Below are positions 7,796 through 17,395 of a stretch of 43,424 bases of DNA, in pieces; within the stretch, counting starts at the first letter, position 1; each line of letters opens with the position of its first letter. The DNA lies in NCBI GenBank assembly GCA_003225055.1, contig QIAU01000161.1, forward strand, positions 1 through 43,424, written 5' to 3'. The translations under genes and the position numbers were made by a program. The notes below the pieces were generated by a model. That model did no database searches, was not told the origin of the DNA, and saw only the letters and a list, made by a program, of their open reading frames with translations. The stretch comes from Acidobacteriota bacterium (lineage in GTDB: Bacteria > Acidobacteriota > Terriglobia > Terriglobales > Acidobacteriaceae).

Positions 7796-8371
7796 CTATT
7801 GCGCGACCCTTCTCTCGATGCGCCGGTCGGGAATCAGCCACATGATGGCGACAATGACGTAGCCAGCGGCGGCGATCCACGGCTGCACGAACGCCAGCGG
7901 AATCGCTGCCGCGTAAATAGCTATTGAGATTTTGCCCTTTCTGTCGCTTCCAATAGATGTGGCCAAAGTTGAACCGTGTCCATGAATTCTGATGAGAGCC
8001 CGTGTCAGGATGAAATATGCGCTGGCCGCCAGCAACAGAACGATCCCGTACACGGCAACAGGCCACGAGTCGAGGTGATTCTCACCCATCCAAGCGGTAG
8101 TAAATGGAACCAGCGACAGCCAGAACAGCAGGTGCAAGTTGGCCCACAGAGTTGCACCGTTCACGCGCTGAGTTGCGTGCAGCAGGTGATGATGATTGTT
8201 CCAATAAATTCCGATGTAAACGAAGCTCAGGACGTAGCTCAGGAAAACAGCTATCACTGGCCTTAGGTCCGCGAGACTGGTTCCACCCGGTGATTTCATC
8301 TCCAGCACCATGATCGTGATGATCACGGCGAGAACCCCGTCGCTGAACGCTTCCAGGCGGCTTTTATTCAT
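7796..8371 (-). CDS. TMEM175-family (DUF1211) membrane protein, putative potassium channel
   Basis: 191 aa from ATG 8371, which directly follows a strong AGGAGGAGG ribosome site; the frame is open further upstream without one. The first helix carries the family signature FSDGVLAVIITIMVLEMK, matching the F-S-D motif that lines the pore in TMEM175 channels. More hydrophobic helices follow (VFLSYVLSFVYIGIYW, LWANLHLLFWLSLVPF, VAVYGIVLLLAASAYF, IAIYAAAIPLAFV, AGYVIVAIMWLI). The HHHLL segment after helix two is typical. Bacterial members form tetrameric K+-permeable channels. It is a single gene, facing the same way as its neighbours on both sides. Confidence 0.85.
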   Translation of the reverse strand: MNKSRLEAFSDGVLAVIITIMVLEMKSPGGTSLADLRPVIAVFLSYVLSFVYIGIYWNNHHHLLHATQRVNGATLWANLHLLFWLSLVPFTTAWMGENHLDSWPVAVYGIVLLLAASAYFILTRALIRIHGHGSTLATSIGSDRKGKISIAIYAAAIPLAFVQPWIAAAGYVIVAIMWLIPDRRIERRVAQ

Positions 8372-8536
8372 CCTCCTCCTTGCATCGTGCCATCGCCCAC
8401 AATGATTGATCGCAGGCGCCGCGAGTTTCGTGAAATCGTCGGCTTTTGGATTCTTCAAGCACGCTCCGCACCCGAGCGGAAAGTGCTTTCAGTTGAATTT
8501 GTCAGCTGTGTCATTTACAGCTCAGAACAGCATGAA

Positions 8537-9403
8537 TTACACGTGTCCCATTCTGCCTGCCCGGTAATCCTCGAAAGCCTGACGCAGTTCGGCCTCTGTG
8601 TTCATCACAAACGGGCCGTAGCTGGCAACCGGCTCGTTGATCGGCTCTCCGCTCAATACCAGAAGCAACGATGGTTCCTTCGCGGCGAGCTCGATACTTT
8701 CTCCTAATGAACTGAGAGGCGCGATCTGCGCTTCCCCTCGCAGGGCAGATGCACCATTCACAACAACGTTTCCTCGCAGCAACACAATCGCGGAATTCTG
8801 GCCTGCTGGCAGACTGAGTTCGCCACGTCCACCCGGGTCCAGACGCACATCGAAGACATTGACTCGGGTGAAAGTTTTCGCAGGTCCCTTGATACCTTTC
8901 AATTCGCCCGCAATGACACGTGCGTATGCACCATTTCCAAGCTCCACACGAGGAATCTGTGCATTCACGATGCCCTGATAGCGAGGCTTGGACATTTTCT
9001 GCGCTGCCGGAAGGTTCACCCACAGTTGCACCATTTCAAAGTCGCCACCCTTTCGCGTGAACTCCTTTCCGTGCATTTCTTCATGGACTACACCGGAAGC
9101 GGCAGTCATCCATTGAACGTCGCCGGGATTGATCGTGCCCGCGTTTCCGCCGGAATCGCGGTGATCGAGACTGCCCTGATAGGAGATTGTCACCGTCTCA
9201 AAACCGCGGTGCGGATGCTCTTCAACACCGCGTGGACGGGTTGCTGGTTTAAAGTGCGCAGGACCGGCATAGTCCAGCATCAGGAAAGGGCTCAATTCCG
9301 GCACTCCTTGCGACGGAAAGACTGTTCGCACCGGGAAGCCATCCCCTACCCAATGCGATGATGCCGCCCCATAAATTCCCAAAACCCGTTTTCGTTCTGA
9401 CAT
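8537..9403 (-). CDS. Pirin family protein
   Basis: 288 aa, bicupin. The N-terminal cupin has the metal-binding HPHRGFETVT block near residue 63 and GDVQWMTAASGVVHEEM near residue 95, together giving the three His and one Glu that hold Fe in pirins. The C-terminal cupin has the usual VLLRGNVVVNG strand and SLLLVLSGEPINEP. Bacterial pirins often act as quercetinase-like dioxygenases or redox sensors. ATG at 9403 is preceded by AAAGGAG, which lies inside the last codons of the MarR gene; the spacing is 3 bp. That arrangement indicates an operon regulated by the MarR protein. Confidence 0.9.
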   Translation of the reverse strand: MSERKRVLGIYGAASSHWVGDGFPVRTVFPSQGVPELSPFLMLDYAGPAHFKPATRPRGVEEHPHRGFETVTISYQGSLDHRDSGGNAGTINPGDVQWMTAASGVVHEEMHGKEFTRKGGDFEMVQLWVNLPAAQKMSKPRYQGIVNAQIPRVELGNGAYARVIAGELKGIKGPAKTFTRVNVFDVRLDPGGRGELSLPAGQNSAIVLLRGNVVVNGASALRGEAQIAPLSSLGESIELAAKEPSLLLVLSGEPINEPVASYGPFVMNTEAELRQAFEDYRAGRMGHV

Positions 9404-9406
9404 GAT

Positions 9407-9907
9407 TTAACTCCTTTCCTTGCTTGCTTGTTGGTTCTGAATCCTGCTGCCTTTAGTGACGGTGCGAGCCTCTACCGTATGCCCGAGCTTGCGCAGCAGG
9501 TTCGCCAGGACCTCTTTCTCTGGCTTATCAAGAGAGGAGAACGCCGCCTCCATATCGTGCGCGTGACCCGCAAACACTTGGCGAATTAGCTTCGCTCCTT
9601 GCGCTGTCAGACAGACGATGCGAGAGCGGCGGTCCGATGCGGTAAATCTCCGTTCAACCCAACCGCGACGTTCCAGTCGGTCCACCGCCGCCGTCATGGA
9701 TCCGCTGGTAAGAAGGACTTTCTTTCCGAGAGCGCTCACTGGAAGGGGCCCCTTATGCAAAAGCGCTTCGAGCACTCCGAAATCGCTCAAACACAAACCT
9801 GTGGCCCGTACACTGCGGTGCGCTTGCGTTTCTACAGCCTTGGTTGCTTTCCATAGCAGCAGCCAGAGGTGGATTCCACTCCTGTTGGAACTTAAGTTCG
9901 GTCGCAT
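9407..9907 (-). CDS. MarR family transcriptional regulator of the pirin operon
   Basis: 166 aa from ATG 9907; the longer open frame upstream has no better start. Winged-helix pattern: LCLSDFGVLEALLHKGPLPVSALGKKVLLTSGSMTAAVDRLERRGWVERR, then SDRRSRIVCLTAQGAKLI, with the recognition helix in SGSMTAAVDRLE and the wing in SDRRSR. It lies directly upstream of the pirin gene and is probably co-transcribed. MarR proteins next to pirin genes are typically derepressed by quinones or electrophiles. The palindrome at 9951-9962 is a likely operator. A close paralogue (HKGPL.IS...LL.SGSMTAA.DRLE.RG) is the frameshifted gene at 36432-36906 beside doxX. Confidence 0.88.
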   Translation of the reverse strand: MRPNLSSNRSGIHLWLLLWKATKAVETQAHRSVRATGLCLSDFGVLEALLHKGPLPVSALGKKVLLTSGSMTAAVDRLERRGWVERRFTASDRRSRIVCLTAQGAKLIRQVFAGHAHDMEAAFSSLDKPEKEVLANLLRKLGHTVEARTVTKGSRIQNQQASKERS

Positions 9908-9950
9908 TGGAAAATCCTGGGGTCTTTTATTGTAGCTCGATGTATAGATG

Positions 9951-9962
9951 CTTGATATCAAG
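9951..9962. promoter_or_regulatory. Perfect palindrome, likely MarR operator
   Basis: CTTGATATCAAG, a perfect 12-base palindrome 44 bp upstream of the marR start, with AT-rich promoter-like sequence (CATCTATACAT, then TACAAT) between it and the gene on the minus strand. It resembles known operators of MhqR-type MarR repressors, which are dyads centred on ATAT or AATT. Autoregulation of the marR-pirin operon is inferred. Confidence 0.5.
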
Positions 9963-10463
9963 GTAAAGATGCAGAACCGGTTCCGGAGCGTGATCTTATA
10001 GACAAACGAAAGGAAAAGATATAAAAAGAAACTGGCTTTTTGGGCGTAGCTCGGATTGGGTTTCTTCGCACGCGTGATCATCCCATTTCGGCGAGCGGAC
10101 ATGGCTCGATTTGGCGTCGCAGCAATTGGAAAAGCAGCACTCCCTGGAGGGAATCCCCCAGCTGGCGAGAAACTCATACACTCTGGAAGCGTCAACATCC
10201 ATGCCTGTTCCGATCGCTATGCCTTTGCTCGCGCGGCCCAAATAAACGCGCTTCGGCGCCACCCCTGGGAGGCTTTCGGAAGGCACCACCGCCGCGGTGG
10301 CCGCGGCAAGGGACAGGGCGAGAGTTTCTCCTTTCCCGATTGGCGTGAAGTAGCGGTTCAGGACAAACCAGGGTACCGAAAAATTAAAAGCCTTCCCAGA
10401 GGATTACGATCTGGGAATATATGGCATCCGCGAAGTACATGTGATCTGCGAAAGGAGAGCCCC
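9963..10463. other. Intergenic region upstream of the TonB receptor
   Basis: Divergent region between marR (minus) and the receptor (plus). The receptor frame is open back to 10056, but codon content there is unlike the receptor and a good ribosome site occurs only before GTG 10464. A GC-rich dyad (CCGCGGTGGCCGCGG) lies at 10291-10305. No RNA gene or riboswitch recognised. Confidence 0.45.
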
Positions 10464-13400
10464 GTGAGAAGAACCATTTTGTTTATGGCCTTCACTTGCC
10501 TGATCAGCACCGCCCTCACCACACTGGCGCAAGTCGACACTGCGTCGGTAGTCGGGACTATTCGAGATTCGAGCGGAGCCGTTCTTGCCGGTGCCACGGT
10601 GACGGCAACGAACGTTGATACTGGCGTGAAGACGGCGGTCCAAAGCGGTCCGGACGGCAACTACGTCATTACTCCGCTGAAGATCGGGAACTATTCTCTT
10701 TCGGCCGAGGCCAGCGGATTCCGCAAGGAAGTGCGCCAGAGCATAGTTCTGAATGTGCAGCAAAGCATTCGGCTTGACTTCAACCTGCAGGTTGGATCGG
10801 TGACCGAGACCACTAGCGTGATCGGTGAACCGCCCTTGCTGGAGACCGAGGCAGCCGCATTGGGCGATGTGGTCGCGGCCCAGCAAGTCGAGGAGTTGCC
10901 CTTAAATGGACGACGCTATACGGACCTGGCTACCCTCACTGCAGGAGTCGCCAAAATAACAGAGGGACCGGTTAACGGCGCACAAACGCCGACCAACGGG
11001 AATGCTGGGGGAAGTTTCTCGGTCAATGGAACTCGCGGTGATCAGAATAACTTCATTCTGGACGGAATCGATAACAACTCCAACGACAACGGGGATGTGG
11101 CGATAGTCAGCAGCGTCGATGCAATCGCTGAATTCAAGGTCCAGACATCGAACTACTCGCCCGAATTCGGCCGCAGCGGCGGAGCCGTAGTCAACGCCAC
11201 GACGAAGTCGGGGACCAACAAGTTTCACGGGAGCGCCTGGGAGTTCCTGCGCAACGAGGCATTGGACGCCCGGGGATACTTCGAGTCGCCGAGTGACAAG
11301 AAGGCGCCGTACAAGCAGAATCAGTTTGGCGGTACGCTTGGCGGGCCGATCATTAAGCAGAAGGTGTTCTTTTTTGGTGACTATGAGGGCACGCGCATTA
11401 ACTCCGCGCAAACTGTCTTCGAGACTGTCCCCAGCGTGGCTGAGACTACAGGTGATTTCAGCGATCTGCTCGGCCCGAAATCGGGTGTGGATGCGCTGGG
11501 CAGGCCGGTCTACCAGGGTGAAATCTTTAATCCTGCTACCACACGCACTGTGAATGGATCCACGGTGCGAGACGGTTTCGGGTTTGATCCTACGACGGGT
11601 CTCGCTATCCCAGGACAGGCCAACATCATTCCTAAACAGTACCTGGATAGCATTGCCCTGAACTACGCGAGTCTCTACCCGGCGCCGAACGTCCCAGGCG
11701 CGCAGGGCAACAACTACCGAGTGAACGCGCCGGGCACACACCGTGTGGACCAGACGGATGCGAGAGTCGATGAGAATATCTCGTCTAAAATCCAGCTTTT
11801 CCAACGTTTTACTCTGGTTCAGGATCATCGCTTTCAAGCCCCGCCATTTCGGGGACCTGCTGATGGAGGTAATTACAACACCGGCAATCGTCCTTTGCAT
11901 AACCGCGGTCTTGCCCTCGGCTACACCCATACGGTTAGCCCGAAGCTGGTGAACGACCTTCGCTACGGTTTCAACCGCATTTACTACATTTCTAATTCTC
12001 CTACTTACGGCCAGCACTACCCACCGGCAGGCTTCCAGGTGCCGGGTGTCCCGAACGACCCATCGGTAAATGGACTGACACGGTTCGCGCCCAACGGATA
12101 TCGGGGACTCGGTGAGCCCCTGTTCACGCCGACCACGGTTATCAGTCAAAGTTTCCAGCTGAACGACACGGTCAGTCTTGTGCACGGAAAGCACATGATC
12201 AAGGTGGGACCTGAGATCCGCTGGGACCAGTTCAACATGCAGCAGATCGCGCAACCGCGCGGGAATTTATCTTTCAGCGGTCAATTCACCGCCGTAGATC
12301 CTGGCAATCAAATGGGTAGCGGCAATAGCATCGCAGACATGCTCCTGGGCCTTCCGGTTTCTGCAAAAATTTCGACCGTTACCTTCTTTCATAACCGCCA
12401 GCATACTTACGGCGCATTCGTAGAGGACAGTTACAAGGTCCTGCCGAACCTAACTCTGGATCTTGGGTTGCGTTACGACTACGCTACTGCGGTTTACGAT
12501 GCCAAGCATCGGCAGAGCAATTTCGACTACACCAAAGGAATTATTGTTCCTGCCGGTACGCCGGGCTACCCCAAGAATCTGGCCACAACTGATAAATATG
12601 ACTTCGCACCGAGAATTGGGCTGTCCTATCGTCCGTTCCAATCGCGCCCGATGGTGATTCGCGCGGGGTACGGGCGCTTCTTCACCTTCCAGGAAATCCG
12701 CACGGGCGATCCCCTGCAGCTCGCTTACAATCTCCCGTTCTTCTTTGAGCCTACGTTCCAAAGCGATGGCCTGACCCCCTCTCAGGTGACACTAGCCACC
12801 GGGTTTCCTGCGCTTGGTCCCAGCCAGGCGCCGTTCGCCGGGGTTACCAGCCAGGACTGGAATCCCCATACCGCTGTTTATGACGAGTGGAATCTCAACA
12901 TCGAATACCAACTGCCAGGGCAAATCGTGATTTCTCCGGCATATGTAGGCACGAAAGGGACTCACCTGCAGGTTCTCATGGACCGCAACCAGATTCCGAT
13001 TGCAAGTCCCACTTTCGACCAGTCTCGGCGGCCCTACCCGCAGTACGGCCCGTTCACTAGCATCTCTAATCGCGGCAATTCAACCTATCACGCCATTCAG
13101 CTCAAGGCGGAAAAGCGTACGAGTCATGGTCTGTACTTCTTGAGCGCGTTTACTTACAGCAAGGCCATCAACGACCAGCCGGAAATTTGCTGCAACGCGC
13201 CCTGGCCGCAGGACAGCTACAATCTTCAGGCGGAAAAAGGGCTGGCCGACTTTGATAATCGCGAGCGTTGGGTTACGAGCGTCGATTATGAACTGCCAGT
13301 CGGCAGGGGCAAGCCGTTCCTGAACCAAGGCGGAGCTCTGGGCAAGATTCTTGGCGGATGGCACATCGGTGGAATTGTTACCTTCCGTTCGGGTTTCCCT

Positions 13401-13799
13401 TTCTCGCCGGCCATGGGCTACGATCCGACTAATACCGGTTCTCAGGGGCTGCTGCGCACAGATCAAATTGGCAGCGGCCATCTGGCGCATCCCAGCCCCA
13501 ACTTATGGTTCAACATAGGTGACTTTCCGGTGCCCGCGTGTTATTGCTTCGGCAACGCACACAAAAATGTGCTGGAAGGACCCGGCGAAAAGAGCGCCGA
13601 CGTGTCCGCGCGAAAGTTCTTCAACCTCAGCGAGCAGGTTCGCCTGGAATTCCGCGCAGAATTCTTTAATGCCTTCAACCACGCTGTCTTTTCTCAGCCG
13701 GATAACTACATCACCGATGGCCCGGGCGCCGCTGGCGTTATCACCGGCACGGTAATACCACAACGTCAGATTCAGTTTGCTCTAAAGCTGCAGTTCTAG
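10464..13799 (+). CDS. Oar-like TonB-dependent receptor with carboxypeptidase-regulatory-like domain
   Basis: 1111 aa from GTG 10464, preceded by AAAGGAG. A signal peptide (RRTILFMAFTCLISTALTTLAQ) is followed by a carboxypeptidase regulatory-like beta-sandwich at about residues 25-105 (VVGTIRDSSGAVLAGATVT.TN..TG). A plug domain follows (ELPLNGRRYTDLATLTAGV, FSVNGTRGDQNNFILDGIDNN, AEFGRSGGAVVNATTKSGTNKFHGSAWEF), then a long beta-barrel ending in LKLQF with the terminal aromatic residue of outer-membrane proteins. This architecture is the Acidobacteriota Oar/SusC-like type without a SusD partner. It opens a run of exported enzymes, so import of oligosaccharides released by them is the natural inference; the ligand is unknown. 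Confidence 0.92.
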   Translation: MRRTILFMAFTCLISTALTTLAQVDTASVVGTIRDSSGAVLAGATVTATNVDTGVKTAVQSGPDGNYVITPLKIGNYSLSAEASGFRKEVRQSIVLNVQQSIRLDFNLQVGSVTETTSVIGEPPLLETEAAALGDVVAAQQVEELPLNGRRYTDLATLTAGVAKITEGPVNGAQTPTNGNAGGSFSVNGTRGDQNNFILDGIDNNSNDNGDVAIVSSVDAIAEFKVQTSNYSPEFGRSGGAVVNATTKSGTNKFHGSAWEFLRNEALDARGYFESPSDKKAPYKQNQFGGTLGGPIIKQKVFFFGDYEGTRINSAQTVFETVPSVAETTGDFSDLLGPKSGVDALGRPVYQGEIFNPATTRTVNGSTVRDGFGFDPTTGLAIPGQANIIPKQYLDSIALNYASLYPAPNVPGAQGNNYRVNAPGTHRVDQTDARVDENISSKIQLFQRFTLVQDHRFQAPPFRGPADGGNYNTGNRPLHNRGLALGYTHTVSPKLVNDLRYGFNRIYYISNSPTYGQHYPPAGFQVPGVPNDPSVNGLTRFAPNGYRGLGEPLFTPTTVISQSFQLNDTVSLVHGKHMIKVGPEIRWDQFNMQQIAQPRGNLSFSGQFTAVDPGNQMGSGNSIADMLLGLPVSAKISTVTFFHNRQHTYGAFVEDSYKVLPNLTLDLGLRYDYATAVYDAKHRQSNFDYTKGIIVPAGTPGYPKNLATTDKYDFAPRIGLSYRPFQSRPMVIRAGYGRFFTFQEIRTGDPLQLAYNLPFFFEPTFQSDGLTPSQVTLATGFPALGPSQAPFAGVTSQDWNPHTAVYDEWNLNIEYQLPGQIVISPAYVGTKGTHLQVLMDRNQIPIASPTFDQSRRPYPQYGPFTSISNRGNSTYHAIQLKAEKRTSHGLYFLSAFTYSKAINDQPEICCNAPWPQDSYNLQAEKGLADFDNRERWVTSVDYELPVGRGKPFLNQGGALGKILGGWHIGGIVTFRSGFPFSPAMGYDPTNTGSQGLLRTDQIGSGHLAHPSPNLWFNIGDFPVPACYCFGNAHKNVLEGPGEKSADVSARKFFNLSEQVRLEFRAEFFNAFNHAVFSQPDNYITDGPGAAGVITGTVIPQRQIQFALKLQF

Positions 13800-13982
13800 C
13801 CGGTTTCTCGCCCAGGGGATTGCTGACCGAAAACAATGCCCGGGCCGGAAGCGCTTGTAGGTTCCGATCCGCTGTCGCAGACCTGGTGCGACCCAGGAGA
13901 GGATTGGTGTCTTAGCACGCGCGCACCCAGGCAGGTCAGATAAAGCCGATCGCACGAACACCGGGGAAGGAAGGAGGACATA

Positions 13983-15566
13983 ATGTCCATGCAGCGCAGA
14001 GACTTCCTGAAAACGAGTGTTGCATTGGCAGTCGCTGCCGAACTCGGGACGAGCCAAGCGCATGGATTAGTCCGCGCGCATAACTGGAGCGGATATGATT
14101 TTGGCTCCGGGCCGCCGGTGAGCGACCGTCTGAACCAGGGGCCCTTCCCCCAGTACCCGCCCGATGCCGTGATCCCCACCGATGAAGTGGTGATGACCAC
14201 CACCCCCTCCGAGGAAGTTGTGCCCAACTACGGAAAGGGTCTGATCACATACATCACCGCCGACATGGGTACGGATGAAATCAAATCGCACAACATCCCG
14301 GAAACAATTGAAGAGCTGGTTCGGTTTCCACTTGGACAGCAGCTGTACATACGCCCGACATGGCGGGAAGTGCAGTCGCGACCCGGTCGGCTGGAGTTCC
14401 CGGATTATTTGAAACTCGTTTTCGAACTGGCGAAGAAAAACAACAAGCGCATCGGCCTGCGCATTCAGATGAGCGCGCCAGACTATACCCACGCGCCTGC
14501 ACTGCCGGATTTCGTGCTCAATAAGGTCCCAAAGGTGGATCTGGTACTTAGCCCCATTGAAAGCAGCGCGGCGGCACAAAGATACTTAACCAACCCGCAT
14601 GCGCGTTACCAGCCCCGGTTTGACGATCCATTCTTTCAACAGGTATTCAAAGAATTAGTGGGCCTTCTGGCGGCGGAGTTCAACGGTAGTCCCCTCATTG
14701 AGTTCGTAGACACCTTTATGTATGGGTTTTGGGGTGAAGGGCACACCTGGCCGTTCGCCAACAATCCTTTTCCCGATTACCAAACGGCGGAGCGGACCTG
14801 GATCGATATGCTCGAAGTTCAGCTGGAGAACTTCAGCAAAACCCCGTTGCTGACCAATACCCAGCCCGACTACAGCCGGGTTGGGAATTCAGAACTTGTG
14901 GACCGCACGGTTCGCAGCAATAACTGGATTCGAAGCGACACGATCTTCATCGAGAACGAACAGATCGAAGCCCTGAGTAATCGCCCGCCCTGGATAGCCG
15001 CGGTGCTGGAACAACCGCTTCCCGGCAAACCTCCTGATCCGCAAGCTGGGCACGAAGGCATATCGCCGGCGGAGAACATGATGGCGCATGTAATGGATGT
15101 AGGCCCGAATTACTGGTCGCTTTGGAACTTTCACCAGATAAACCCAAAGACTCTGCAGGCCTATTACCAGGCCTCGTCCGCATGGTTCGACCGGATCAAT
15201 CGCCGCATCGGATATCGCGTGAGACCGACGATGATCTGGGCTTATGACGATGGGGGCTATCTAGGACTGATCGCCGGGTTTGCCAACGATGGTATCGCCG
15301 GTGTCCCCGGAGTATTGCGGGTGACGGTAGAAAGCGAGGACGGGAAGCTGCTGAAGAGTGGCTGCCTGGATCCCGGGTACCCTCTGCCGGGCAAAATCCG
15401 GCAGGCGCAATTCGTGCTGCCGAAGGGAACCAAGTGGAAAGGTCTGAAACTGCGGGCGGAAATCGAAGTGAAGGCAATGCGCTACCCCGTGCGGTGGGCT
15501 TGTCACCAGAAACTGAACGAGGATGGCTCGCTCACTCTGCGTCCGAATCTGCGCCAAGAGGTCTGA
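13983..15566 (+). CDS. Tat-exported glycoside-hydrolase-like protein, paralogue 1
   Basis: 527 aa, ATG 13983 after GGAGG. Tat signal MQRRDFLKTSVALAVAAELG. The body looks like a TIM-barrel glycosidase: strands LYIRPTWREVQ, IGLRIQMSAP, FVDTFMYGFWGEGHTW and a C-terminal beta-domain GVPGVLRVTVESEDGK. The acidic residue in FWGEGH is a candidate catalytic acid. It is clearly paralogous along its whole length to the next gene (15622) and shares the YWGEGW-type motif with 17871. I know no precise name; it is related to DUF4832-type putative glycosidases. The position straight after the TonB receptor suggests a periplasmic step in glycan degradation. Confidence 0.75.
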   Translation: MSMQRRDFLKTSVALAVAAELGTSQAHGLVRAHNWSGYDFGSGPPVSDRLNQGPFPQYPPDAVIPTDEVVMTTTPSEEVVPNYGKGLITYITADMGTDEIKSHNIPETIEELVRFPLGQQLYIRPTWREVQSRPGRLEFPDYLKLVFELAKKNNKRIGLRIQMSAPDYTHAPALPDFVLNKVPKVDLVLSPIESSAAAQRYLTNPHARYQPRFDDPFFQQVFKELVGLLAAEFNGSPLIEFVDTFMYGFWGEGHTWPFANNPFPDYQTAERTWIDMLEVQLENFSKTPLLTNTQPDYSRVGNSELVDRTVRSNNWIRSDTIFIENEQIEALSNRPPWIAAVLEQPLPGKPPDPQAGHEGISPAENMMAHVMDVGPNYWSLWNFHQINPKTLQAYYQASSAWFDRINRRIGYRVRPTMIWAYDDGGYLGLIAGFANDGIAGVPGVLRVTVESEDGKLLKSGCLDPGYPLPGKIRQAQFVLPKGTKWKGLKLRAEIEVKAMRYPVRWACHQKLNEDGSLTLRPNLRQEV

Positions 15567-15621
15567 CGCGACCATTGGCTCATGAGGCCGACTTTCAACG
15601 GCAACGCGAGGAGGGAACGGA

Positions 15622-17289
15622 ATGCACAGGCGAGATTTTCTCAAGGCCGGAGCAGTTCTGGCAGGAACAAGCAGTCTGATTGCATCACGGCCGATGTGGG
15701 CGGATGTAGAGGACCACAAGTGGGAAGGCTATGACTTCGGTTGCCCGAAAGTAACCAACCGCCTCGATCAGGGCCCGTTCGGAGTCACGCAGGACCAAGG
15801 CTGGTTCACAATCTTTACCACGCAGCCCTCCCGCGATCACATCCGAAATTTCGGCACTGGTTTTGTGGGCTATGCGTGGGAAGAGAACGGTCCAGCGCTA
15901 CCGGTGCAATGCGGAAAAGAAACGCTGGAACAGGCTGTAGAAAAAATGGCGTCGCTGCCTTTCACGGATGTGTTGTACATCCGTTGCGATTGGCGCGATG
16001 TGCAGACCAGTCCCGGCAAGCTGGACTTGTCGCCAGTTTGGGCGGCTACCTTCGATGCCGCCAAGCGCCACAGCCTCGGTGTCGGGTTTCGTATCCAGCT
16101 TTCCAGTCCGAACATCCAGCCACAAAAGCTCGCACTTCCAGACTTTCTACGCGTGAAAGTTCCCGTGGCTAACATCGGCCACAAATCTAAAGCACACCGC
16201 GTCGATTTCGATTTTTGTGAGCCTCGCTATGACTCGCCCGAGTTTCAGAAGGCTTTTACCGAGTTGAACGAATTGCTCGCCGAGCGCTTCGACGGTGACC
16301 CGCACCTGGAATTCATGGATCTCATGATGTATGGCTTCTGGGGTGAAGGTCACACCAATGACTTGCCCAATCCGTTTCCAGATTACTTAACTGCTGAGAA
16401 GACGTTCGTCCACATGACGGAGTTGCAGATCAGTGCATGGAAGAAAACTCCTCTGGCCGTCAACGCGCAGCCCGATATCAGCAACGTCGGCAACCGTCAG
16501 GTGCAGGACTTGGCTGTGCGCTCGGGATGCTGGTTGCGGTCGGACAGTCTGATTATGGACGAGCCGATCCAGATCGAGGAGCTTGGGCATCGGCCACCAT
16601 GGATTGCGACCATACTCGAAGATGGCGGAAATCGTCACTATGTGCTCCCTGAGTTTGCGGCTGAGGAGAAAGCTTGTCTAAGCAAGCTGTCACCCAAAAT
16701 GCTGACTTTTGTGGGGAGGGACGACGAGACTCAGTCTGGAGATGACTACCCTCACCGCGTCGGCGGACCCATGGACCGGCCGTATCGCGAGAGTGCGGGT
16801 TACCATGCGCTGGACATCGGTACAAACTACTTCGGCCTCTGGACAGAGGCAGATAATGTCCGCCGCTACTACGAGAAATACCCCGACTCGCTCCGCGCGA
16901 TGGAGCAAAGCCTTGGATACCGCGTACGCCCGTCCCTAGTCTGGCAGAGGAAACGTTATGACACGATGGAATTAATTGTGGGTATCGTCAATGACGGCGT
17001 GGCCGGAGTGCCCGGGGTGTTGGGTGTGTACGCGGAGACTCCGGATGGCAAGGTGAAAGTCGGCGGAAATCTTGATGCAGGCCAGCCCTACGCGTGCAAG
17101 CTACGTCAGGCCTCTCTCATTTTGCCGAAGGGCTTGGACGGGCAGCAGATTAACCTGCGTGCTGAATTGGAAGTCAAAGGTGTGCGGCGACAAGTTCGTT
17201 GGGCTTGCTACGAAAAGACTAATCCAGACGGTTCACTGACCATACGCCTGAAAAAAGGCAGCGATACCAATTGGGCAAAAGGAGTATAA
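15622..17289 (+). CDS. Tat-exported glycoside-hydrolase-like protein, paralogue 2
   Basis: 555 aa, ATG 15622 after GGAGGGAA. Tat signal MHRRDFLKAGAVLAGTSSL. It is colinear with 13983: KWEGYDFGCPKVTNRLDQGPF here against NWSGYDFGSGPPVSDRLNQGPF there; LYIRCDWRDVQTSPGKLDL against LYIRPTWREVQSRPGRLEF; MMYGFWGEGHTNDLPNPFPDY against FMYGFWGEGHTWPFANNPFPDY; HRPPWIATILED against NRPPWIAAVLEQ; and a shared end RQVRWACYEKTNPDGSLT against YPVRWACHQKLNEDGSLT. It therefore arose by tandem duplication and divergence, with an insertion around residues 340-390 in this copy. The FWGEGH acid is conserved. Enzyme activity not known. Confidence 0.75.
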   Translation: MHRRDFLKAGAVLAGTSSLIASRPMWADVEDHKWEGYDFGCPKVTNRLDQGPFGVTQDQGWFTIFTTQPSRDHIRNFGTGFVGYAWEENGPALPVQCGKETLEQAVEKMASLPFTDVLYIRCDWRDVQTSPGKLDLSPVWAATFDAAKRHSLGVGFRIQLSSPNIQPQKLALPDFLRVKVPVANIGHKSKAHRVDFDFCEPRYDSPEFQKAFTELNELLAERFDGDPHLEFMDLMMYGFWGEGHTNDLPNPFPDYLTAEKTFVHMTELQISAWKKTPLAVNAQPDISNVGNRQVQDLAVRSGCWLRSDSLIMDEPIQIEELGHRPPWIATILEDGGNRHYVLPEFAAEEKACLSKLSPKMLTFVGRDDETQSGDDYPHRVGGPMDRPYRESAGYHALDIGTNYFGLWTEADNVRRYYEKYPDSLRAMEQSLGYRVRPSLVWQRKRYDTMELIVGIVNDGVAGVPGVLGVYAETPDGKVKVGGNLDAGQPYACKLRQASLILPKGLDGQQINLRAELEVKGVRRQVRWACYEKTNPDGSLTIRLKKGSDTNWAKGV

Positions 17290-17395
17290 CTGCCGCTCTA
17301 TGAGTTCAGTCGGCCGGTGGCACAACCACAGAACTGGCTTGCCGCGTGCGTGTACTGCAAGTGCACCTACTAAGCTGATTACAAAGTCCGTGCCG

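Noticed and set aside
10056-10463. N-terminal extension of the first TonB receptor
   Set aside because: The stretch ahead of GTG 10464 looks non-coding, and the signal peptide and AAAGGAG site fix the start at 10464.
10902-12254. A 450-codon minus-strand frame inside the first TonB receptor
   Set aside because: It is a shadow frame; the plus strand carries unmistakable receptor motifs throughout.
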